Shown one piece after another: positions 5,910 through 11,758 of a stretch of 14,462 nucleotides of DNA. Position numbers and translations under genes: made by a program. Position 1 is the stretch's first letter. Each line of letters opens with the position of its first letter. This stretch comes from JTS-RE9 sp964649195 (GTDB lineage: Bacteria > Planctomycetota > Phycisphaerae > Phycisphaerales > Phycisphaeraceae): assembly GCA_964649195.1 (NCBI GenBank), contig CAZYPK010000133.1, forward strand, positions 1 through 14,462, written 5' to 3'. The notes under the pieces were generated by a model. That model worked only from the letters and a program-made list of their open reading frames with translations. It did no database searches and was not told where the DNA came from.

Positions 5910-8900
5910 ATGCCCGACCTGATCGACATCATCACCACCGATGAACCTTCGCTGCGCGACACCGCCATCGAGGAGGCCTGTCGCGGTCTGACCGCTGCGC
6001 AGCTTTTGGAGCAATGCGCCAGGCTCGATGGTTTTCGCCGCGGTTGCGACAACCTGTATCAGCGGGTCCGCGCCCTCTTTTTTCTTTACGCCATTCATCG
6101 TTTTCATCTGCCCGCCGCGCTGCCCGCGACATCGCGCGGCCTGATATCGCACGAGGGCTACAACCATCTGCTTCAGCGCCGCTTCGAAGAGGCGATCGAT
6201 CACTTCCTCGCCGCCCAGGAAAGCGACGGGGCCAACGATGCGATCTCCTCGGCGCTGGCCCAGGCCTACCGCGACCTCGCCTTTCAAACGCTGGCCAACC
6301 AGGTGCGGAAAAGCGTGCGCTCGGTGCGCGGCAACCAGTGGGTCTTTCGCATGGGGCATCCCGCGGATCAGCCGCTGCGGCTGCGCAGGGAACTGCTTGC
6401 GCGGCCCGATGGTGAATCACCCTTTCCGATCCTTGCCGAGAAGACCCCGGTGCGCATGGACCTGACGCACAGCGCCTGGAGCGACATCTTTTTTCTGGGC
6501 ATGGATTTTCCGCAGGGTGCGCGGGTGCTCAACGTCTCGATCGACCTGGCGGTGCGCGGCCGGGACGATCAGCCCAGGCCGCCGGTGGAGGCTTATCTGC
6601 GGGTCATCGATCAGCCGATCATCCGGCTCATCAGCGTCGATCTTGGCGCCAGGGCGGAGATCGCCACGCTGGATGAAATGTTCGATTTCGCCCGTGATTA
6701 TCTGGGTCTTTTGAAGGCCGCCGTCATCGCCTCGGGCCTGGTGCCCGCGGGTCTTGAAGGTTCGCAGCAGAATCTTTCCGACCTGCTTTGCGTGATGATC
6801 GGTCCGGGTCTGGGGCTGGAGATTGTCAGCAGCGTGAACAACATTCCCAAGGGTTCGCGGCTGGCCGTCTCGACGAATCTGCTCGCCTCGCTCATCGCGC
6901 TCTGCATGAGGGCGACCGGGCAGGCGGCGAATCTCGACGGTGAGCTGAGCGAAAGCGAACGCAGGCTGGTGGCGGCCCGGGCGATTCTCGGTGAATGGAT
7001 CGGCGGCAGCGGCGGGGGGTGGCAGGATTCGGGCGGCGTGTGGCCGGGCATGAAGCTGATCGAAGGCGCGGCGGCGCAGCCGGGCGACCCGGAGTTCGGC
7101 GTCAGCCGCGGACGCCTGCTGCCCCATCATCACATCCTCGATCGCACCGAAGCCTCCGATGAAACGCGCGCCAGGCTGCGCGACAGCCTCGTGCTGGTAC
7201 ACGGCGGCATGGCGCAGAACGTCGGCCCGATTCTGGAGATGGTCACGGAAAAATATCTCCTGCGCAGCGCCGCCGAGTGGGCCGCCAGGCGGGAGGCGAT
7301 GAAGGTGCTCGATCGCATCCTCGATGCGCTGAGGCGCGGCGATGTGCGCGAGGTGGCCGCCGCGACCACGCACAACTTCTTCGGGCCGATCCAGGCGATC
7401 ATCCCCGCCGCCGGCAATCTCTTCACCGAAACGCTCATCACGAAAACGAAGGCGAAGTTCGGCCCTGATTTCCAGGGTTTCTGGATGCTCGGCGGCATGT
7501 CCGGTGGGGGCATGGGATTCATCTTCGCGCCCCACGTCAAGGCTGCGGCGCAGGACTTCCTCCAGCGGATGATGCGCGACACCAAGCGCGAGATGGAATC
7601 GGCGCTGCCCTTTGCGATGGAGCCGGTGGTTTACGAATTCGCCATCAATGAAAAAGGCACATGCGGCGAGCTTCTGGCAATGCCAGGCGCGATGATGCCA
7701 CCGGGCTACTACGCGATGATGGTCCCCACCTGGCTGCGCAGCGATGCCGGCGCGCTTTCGCCGTTGGCCCGCATCGAACTCGAACGCTTCGGCGCCACCG
7801 TCCGCAACGGCGACACGATGCCCGGCATGGTCAACACGCTCTTCGATCGGCTGCTCCCCCAAGGCGTGCGCGAGCAGACCGGCGAGCGCAACCTCGATGC
7901 GCTGCTGAGCGACCTGGGCTTTGACCGTGAACAGCACGAACAGATTCGCGCCTCGCTCAAGGCCGGCCGCATCGGCCTGGCGCAGAACCGGCTGCCTGCG
8001 AGCACGCGGATCGAGGATGTGCGCGAGGGAGATGTGGTCGATGCCCGCGTCCCGCTGGATCGTGAATGCGAACGGCTGGGCAGGGCTGCGCTCGAGAGCG
8101 GCGCGGTGGCGACGGTGACGCTCGCCGCCGGCGCCGGCAGCCGGTGGACGCAGGGCGCAGGCGTGGTCAAGGCGCTGCATCCCTTCGCCAAACTCGGCGG
8201 CCGCCATCGCAGCTTCAGCGAGGTGCATCTGGCCAAGAGTCAGCGCACCGCCAAGCAGTTCGGCATCGCCCCGGCCCATGTCATCACCACCAGCCACCTC
8301 ACCCACGGGCCGATTCAATCGCACCTGAATCGGCTGGAAAACCACGGCTTTTCAGGCCCGTTGCATCTTTCCTCCGGCAGGGCCATCGGCCTGCGCATGA
8401 TCCCCATGGAGCGCGATCTGCGCTTCGCCTGGGAGGAGGTCGCCCATCAGCAGCTTGATGAGCAGAAGCAGAAGATGCGCGAGAGCCTGCACGCCGCGCT
8501 CATCGGCTGGGCCCGCTCGGCGGGCGAAGGCAACGACTACACCGACAACCTCCCGATGCAGTGCCTGCACCCCGTGGGCCATTGGTATGAGGCGCCCAAT
8601 CTGCTGCGCAACGGCGTGCTGCTGAAGCTACTTCAGGAGCGGCCGAACCTGCGACACCTGATGCTGCACAACATCGACACGCTCGGCGCCAATCTCGATC
8701 CCGCCCTCATCGGCCTGCACATCCGGCGCGGCTGGACGCTGAGCTTCGAGGTGATCAGCCGTCGCGTGGAGGATCGTGGCGGCGGACTGGCCCGCGTCGA
8801 TGGCCGGCCCAGGCTGATCGAAGGGCTGGCCATGCCGCGCGAGGAGGATGAGTTCGCCTTGTCGTACTACAACTCCGCGACGACCTGGATCGACATCGAC

Positions 8901-9233
8901 GGTCTGCTCAAGGCCTTCGGCCTGACGCGCGATCAGCTCAGCGATGCGGCGAAGGTGACCAGGGCGATCCGCGATTTCGGGGCGCGGATACCGACCTACG
9001 TCACGCTCAAGGATGTGAAGAGGCGATGGGGGCACGGGCAGGAGGATGTGTTTCCGGTGGCGCAGTTTGAAAAGCTGTGGGGCGACATGAGCGGGCTGTC
9101 GGACATTGCCACGGGCTTTGTGGTGGTGGATCGCAGCCGGGGACAGCAGCTCAAGGACCAGGCGCAGCTCGACGGCTGGCTGCGCGACGGGTCGGCCAGG
9201 CATGTCGAGTCGTTGTGCGAATGGGGGCGGTGA
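5910..9233 (+). CDS. Fused GHMP-kinase-like / UDP-sugar pyrophosphorylase (UDPGP family) protein
   Basis: A 1107-residue protein. The ATG at 5910 is the first beyond the giant hairpin. It lacks a clear Shine-Dalgarno sequence, and upstream in-frame sequence is repeat-derived. Residues of about 1-160 are helical and unassigned. Residues of about 180-545 resemble the fucokinase branch of GHMP kinases: VRMDLTHSAWSD (181-192) replaces the usual R-x-D-L-x-G-G-W-x-D, NIPKGSRLAVST (311-322) sits at the phosphate-loop position, and GGMSGGGMG (528-536) is the C-terminal glycine-rich motif. Residues of about 730-1107 are a UDPGP-type uridylyltransferase: LAAGAGSR (738-745), a likely catalytic Lys754, HPVGHWY (887-893) and HNIDTLGANLDP (920-931). 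The natural reading is sugar phosphorylation followed by UDP activation, as in sugar salvage. The phosphate loop departs from G-S-G-L-G-S-S, so kinase activity is uncertain. The sugar is unknown. Confidence 0.8.
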   Translation: MPDLIDIITTDEPSLRDTAIEEACRGLTAAQLLEQCARLDGFRRGCDNLYQRVRALFFLYAIHRFHLPAALPATSRGLISHEGYNHLLQRRFEEAIDHFLAAQESDGANDAISSALAQAYRDLAFQTLANQVRKSVRSVRGNQWVFRMGHPADQPLRLRRELLARPDGESPFPILAEKTPVRMDLTHSAWSDIFFLGMDFPQGARVLNVSIDLAVRGRDDQPRPPVEAYLRVIDQPIIRLISVDLGARAEIATLDEMFDFARDYLGLLKAAVIASGLVPAGLEGSQQNLSDLLCVMIGPGLGLEIVSSVNNIPKGSRLAVSTNLLASLIALCMRATGQAANLDGELSESERRLVAARAILGEWIGGSGGGWQDSGGVWPGMKLIEGAAAQPGDPEFGVSRGRLLPHHHILDRTEASDETRARLRDSLVLVHGGMAQNVGPILEMVTEKYLLRSAAEWAARREAMKVLDRILDALRRGDVREVAAATTHNFFGPIQAIIPAAGNLFTETLITKTKAKFGPDFQGFWMLGGMSGGGMGFIFAPHVKAAAQDFLQRMMRDTKREMESALPFAMEPVVYEFAINEKGTCGELLAMPGAMMPPGYYAMMVPTWLRSDAGALSPLARIELERFGATVRNGDTMPGMVNTLFDRLLPQGVREQTGERNLDALLSDLGFDREQHEQIRASLKAGRIGLAQNRLPASTRIEDVREGDVVDARVPLDRECERLGRAALESGAVATVTLAAGAGSRWTQGAGVVKALHPFAKLGGRHRSFSEVHLAKSQRTAKQFGIAPAHVITTSHLTHGPIQSHLNRLENHGFSGPLHLSSGRAIGLRMIPMERDLRFAWEEVAHQQLDEQKQKMRESLHAALIGWARSAGEGNDYTDNLPMQCLHPVGHWYEAPNLLRNGVLLKLLQERPNLRHLMLHNIDTLGANLDPALIGLHIRRGWTLSFEVISRRVEDRGGGLARVDGRPRLIEGLAMPREEDEFALSYYNSATTWIDIDGLLKAFGLTRDQLSDAAKVTRAIRDFGARIPTYVTLKDVKRRWGHGQEDVFPVAQFEKLWGDMSGLSDIATGFVVVDRSRGQQLKDQAQLDGWLRDGSARHVESLCEWGR

Positions 9234-9447
9234 GCGGCACGGATGTTTATTCGTTCTGTATGGGCTGGCGAAGTCGGACGGCGCACGGTTTGCGCGAATC
9301 GCCTAAAGCGCCAGGGAAATTGCCCGATAAGCAGTGGGATGGTGATGCGTGCGGCAAGGGTTCATCGAAGGCCCGGGCCGCCGCCTTGCTTTCGGCCCGT
9401 CGCTGAGCGGGCGGCCATCGATGCTTTTTTCAGCCCCGGAGTTTTCC

Positions 9448-9801
9448 ATGCTTGCCCAGAACATCCACGTCGAACAGGTTGGAAACATCGCCATCGCATC
9501 GGTGATCACCCCGCTGCTGAGCGTTTCGGAAGGCGCGGAGATTGTCGCCGAGCTGACCGATCGCATGCGTTACAACAACGCCAGGCATTTCATCCTCGAT
9601 CTCAAGGAGGTCGAGTTCATGGATTCCTCGTTCATCGGGGCGATCGTCGGGCTGCTCCAGGATGTCTCCCCCATGCGCGGCCGGATCGCCTTGTGCAACT
9701 GCCAGGAGAATGTCGCCTTCCTCTTCAAGGTCACGCGGCTGGACCATGTGTTTCCGATTTTCGACAGCGTGGAAGATGCGCGGGAAGAGCTGGAAGGGTG
9801 A
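9448..9801 (+). CDS. STAS-domain anti-sigma factor antagonist (SpoIIAA/RsbV-like)
   Basis: A 117-residue single STAS domain. The ATG at 9448 is chosen over in-frame starts at 9349 and 9421 because GGAG (9438-9441) lies 6 nt upstream and the family fold begins just after. The core reads HFILDLKEVEFMDSSFIGAIVGLL. Asp59-Ser60-Ser61 matches the conserved D-S-S site, whose second serine is phosphorylated in SpoIIAA. The protein normally binds an anti-sigma kinase when unphosphorylated and so frees a sigma factor. No RsbW-like kinase, PP2C phosphatase or sigma factor is in the window, so the partner is encoded elsewhere. The 214-bp gap upstream (9234-9447) shows no long repeat and probably holds its promoter. 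The heptamer cassette begins 5 bp after its stop codon. Confidence 0.88.
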   Translation: MLAQNIHVEQVGNIAIASVITPLLSVSEGAEIVAELTDRMRYNNARHFILDLKEVEFMDSSFIGAIVGLLQDVSPMRGRIALCNCQENVAFLFKVTRLDHVFPIFDSVEDAREELEG

Positions 9802-9805
9802 AGAG

Positions 9806-10318
9806 CGGGTGTCGGGTGTCGGGTATCGGGTTTCGGGAAGGCTTGCGGAAACAGCGGTTCTTCAGCGGTCCTTCAGCGATGCCATCAGACGATAGAGCAT
9901 CTTGCCGACATCCTGCATGAGGGTCCAGGCCCGACCTGCCTCATTGCGCGACTTGTAGGCCAGTCGTCCGGCGATGATGAGTTGCGTTTCCAGTTCTTTG
10001 AGCGAACCGTTGGCGAACGAAAGATGGCGTCGATAATCTCCGCGATCCTTCCGGCCATATCCTTCCGCAATATTTGATGGAATCGACACGGCGCTGCGTC
10101 GCATCTGGGCTGTCAGGCCGTACTTCTCAGACTCATCAAAGGTTTTCGTCAGGGTGTAGATCTCTTCGACAAGGTCCATGGCCTTGTTCCAGACATCCAG
10201 TTCACGGTAGCTCGACAGTCTGCCATCATCTGGTTGTGAGTCCATCCCGGACCTCCATCAATAGAAGTGCTCCAAAACCCGACACCCGACACCCGACACC
10301 CGACACCCGACACCCGAT
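9806..10318. repeat. Cassette bounded by inverted heptamer arrays (family C), enclosing the IVS-family gene
   Basis: The left array (9806-9837) is cgggtgt, cgggtgt, cgggtat, cgggttt, cggg. The right array (10277-10318) is six units of acccgac, the last reading acccgat. They are complementary, so the segment could form a stem with the four-helix-bundle gene in the loop. The left edge lies 4 bp after the STAS stop codon, and the right edge 2 bp before the stop codon of the convergent phosphoesterase gene. Without the cassette those two convergent genes would nearly touch, which suggests a precise insertion between 3' ends. Confidence 0.85.
9862..10245 (-). CDS. Four-helix-bundle protein of the 23S rRNA IVS family (S23-like)
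   Basis: A 127-residue protein with GGAGG (10252-10256) 6 nt before its ATG. The sequence is typical of the family: YRELDVWNKAMDLVEEIYTLT (13-33) opens helix 1. QMRRSAVSIPSNIAEGYGR then follows, and LSFANGSLKELETQLIIA marks helix 3. The family was first described as ORFs inside intervening sequences of bacterial 23S rRNA genes. Most members, like this one, are elsewhere in the genome, and the molecular role is not established. It shares its fold with Avd, the accessory protein of diversity-generating retroelements, but no reverse transcriptase is here. Uniquely in this window the gene lies between inverted heptamer arrays, which recalls the IVS arrangement of an ORF in an inverted-repeat stem. 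Confidence 0.93.
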   Translation of the reverse strand: MDSQPDDGRLSSYRELDVWNKAMDLVEEIYTLTKTFDESEKYGLTAQMRRSAVSIPSNIAEGYGRKDRGDYRRHLSFANGSLKELETQLIIAGRLAYKSRNEAGRAWTLMQDVGKMLYRLMASLKDR

Positions 10319-10320
10319 TC

Positions 10321-11079
10321 TTATCGTCCGTCCACCAATCTCATGCCCAGGAAGTCGTTGAGTTCCGGGTTGCCTTTGATCTTGGCGACGACGGCGTTGA
10401 TGTCGTATTCGATGCGCACAAACTCGACGCGATCATCATGCACGATCGCGTAGCTGGCGCGGGGGTCGCGGTCGCGCGGCTGGCCCACGGAGCCGGGGTT
10501 GACGATGCACTTCTCCGTGCCCTTGAACTTGTACGCTCCGCCATCGAGATCGCCGGGCGGATAGAAGTCCGGCTCATTGGTGAAGACGCCCGTCACATGG
10601 GTGTGGCCCACGAAGCAGCGATGCTCGAAGCGGTCGAAGATCTGCGACATCTTCGTCGGAGCGGTGATCACATCATCGGGGAAGATGTATTCATTGATGG
10701 GTCTTCGCGGCGAGGCGTGGACGCACAGGCCGCCCAAGGCGTTGTGGCGGATCTCCAGCGAGCCCAGGTATTCCCATCGCCTGCGCCGCAGGGCGGAATC
10801 CTTTTCGATTTCGAACTGCCTTCGCGTCCAGAACGCCGAGGCCTCGGCGCTGGTGTTGAAGCTGGTCGGTTCGTAGAGCACGGCGAAGTCGTGGTTGCCC
10901 ATCAGGGCCCACTTGCAGCGGGTCATGACCAGGTCGAGGCACTCGCAGGGGTTGGGGCCGTAGCCGACGATGTCGCCCAGGCAAACGATGTCATCGAGGC
11001 CGCGCGCCTCGAGGTCCGCCAGGACCGCGTGCAAGGCTTCGAGATTGGCGTGGATGTCGGAAATCACCGCGGTGGGCAC
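10321..11079 (-). CDS. YfcE/MJ0936-like calcineurin-type metallophosphoesterase
   Basis: A 252-residue cytoplasmic protein. The start is GTG, with AAAGG about 5 nt upstream (complement of 11085-11089); no better in-frame ATG exists. All metal-binding motifs of the family are present: SDIHANLEAL with Asp8 and His10, CLGDIVGYGPNP with Asp36, GNHD (61-64), VHASP with His121, GHTH (158-161) and NPGSVGQPRD (194-203). This combination defines small phosphodiesterases that use a two-metal centre, usually Mn. Characterised relatives hydrolyse cyclic or artificial phosphodiesters, and the physiological substrate is generally unknown. It is divergent from the Dabb gene across 152 bp and convergent with the STAS gene across the heptamer cassette. 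Its stop codon is 2 bp from that cassette. Confidence 0.92.
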   Translation of the reverse strand: MPTAVISDIHANLEALHAVLADLEARGLDDIVCLGDIVGYGPNPCECLDLVMTRCKWALMGNHDFAVLYEPTSFNTSAEASAFWTRRQFEIEKDSALRRRRWEYLGSLEIRHNALGGLCVHASPRRPINEYIFPDDVITAPTKMSQIFDRFEHRCFVGHTHVTGVFTNEPDFYPPGDLDGGAYKFKGTEKCIVNPGSVGQPRDRDPRASYAIVHDDRVEFVRIEYDINAVVAKIKGNPELNDFLGMRLVDGR

Positions 11080-11231
11080 GGGAACCTTTCATCAGGAGGC
11101 GGTCGATCAGGTCTCGGAATGTAGCACGAGGCGATCAGTGATGCCAGAGGCGTTCAAAATCGCTATGCTCTTGACAGGCAAGGCCGCGCAACCGGATGTT
11201 GCCGGGACCGATTTCGATCACGGAGAAACAC

Positions 11232-11531
11232 ATGTTCGTTCACTCAGTCTATTTCTGGCTCAAGCCGACGCTGACCAATGATGAAAGGAATCAGGTCATC
11301 GCCGGGCTGCGTTCGCTGACCACCATTCCCGCCGTGCGGCAAAGCTTCATCGGCACGCCCGCATCGACCGATCGTCCGGTCATCGATCGCAGCTACCACC
11401 ACGCGCTGATCCTGTTCTTCGAGGACCAAGCCGGCCACGACAACTACCAGGCCCACCCGGTGCATGACCAGTTCCGCAACGAGTGCGGCGGCTTCTGGGA
11501 TCGCGTGCTGATCTATGACGCGGTCGGTTGA
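11232..11531 (+). CDS. Dabb-family (stress-responsive A/B barrel) protein
   Basis: A 99-residue protein. The start at 11232 is chosen because GGAGA lies about 6 nt upstream and the family begins with M-x-x-H. The features are VHSVYFWLKP at the N-terminus, a central segment TDRPVIDRSYHHALILFFED, and YQAHPVHDQF, which matches the Y-x-x-H-P-x-H motif of the family. Dabb domains form dimeric ferredoxin-like alpha/beta barrels. Some plant and fungal members are stress-induced or act as cyclases, while bacterial ones mostly lack a known function. It stands alone and is convergent with RNase R. Confidence 0.88.
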   Translation: MFVHSVYFWLKPTLTNDERNQVIAGLRSLTTIPAVRQSFIGTPASTDRPVIDRSYHHALILFFEDQAGHDNYQAHPVHDQFRNECGGFWDRVLIYDAVG

Positions 11532-11558
11532 GCGGCCACGGGAACAGGACATCGACGG

Positions 11559-11749
11559 GGCAACCTGAGTTTCGGATAAGCCCCGCCCGGAAGGGCGCGG
11601 GCCAAGGGGTGATCGGTTTACGGCCCGTTCACTAATCACAACTCGATTTTCGGTCTGAATTCACCTTGATAAGCCTGGATACTTTGTTCATTGGGCGCGC
11701 TTTGGCCCGCGCCCTTCCGGGCGGGGCTTCTGCGAAAATCGGGTTGTCA
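11559..11749. repeat. Element with perfect 28-bp terminal inverted repeats (convergent 3' gap)
   Basis: 11578-11605 is the exact reverse complement of 11702-11729 over 28 bases. The core is gccccgcccggaagggc, and it contains a smaller dyad around ggaagg. Weaker pairing continues outward (about 11560-11577 with 11730-11748), where both arms read like caacc(t/c)ga-ttttcg. The 96-bp interior is less GC-rich than its surroundings and has no gene. The element fills the 227-bp gap between the Dabb gene and RNase R. It could be a non-autonomous mobile element or a bidirectional 3'-end hairpin. Confidence 0.88.
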
Positions 11750-11758
11750 CATCGCCGC

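Noticed and set aside
6417..8345. 642-residue open frame on the minus strand inside the kinase/pyrophosphorylase gene
   Set aside because: It is antisense to a gene with recognisable domain motifs and reads as His/Arg/Ala-rich low-information sequence, as expected of a shadow frame in GC-rich DNA.
9234..9447. Possible riboswitch or small RNA upstream of the STAS gene
   Set aside because: Short GC-rich dyads such as ggcccgggcc are present, but no known riboswitch core or convincing stem with a T-run could be recognised.
9862..10245. Diversity-generating retroelement built around the Avd-like fold
   Set aside because: There is no reverse transcriptase, template repeat or variable repeat in the window; the resemblance is only at fold level.
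11171..11199. TTGACA at 11171-11176 as the -35 box of the Dabb gene
   Set aside because: The hexamer is exact, but at 16-18 bp spacing the -10 position reads like ggatgt, which is a poor match. It is not listed as a promoter.
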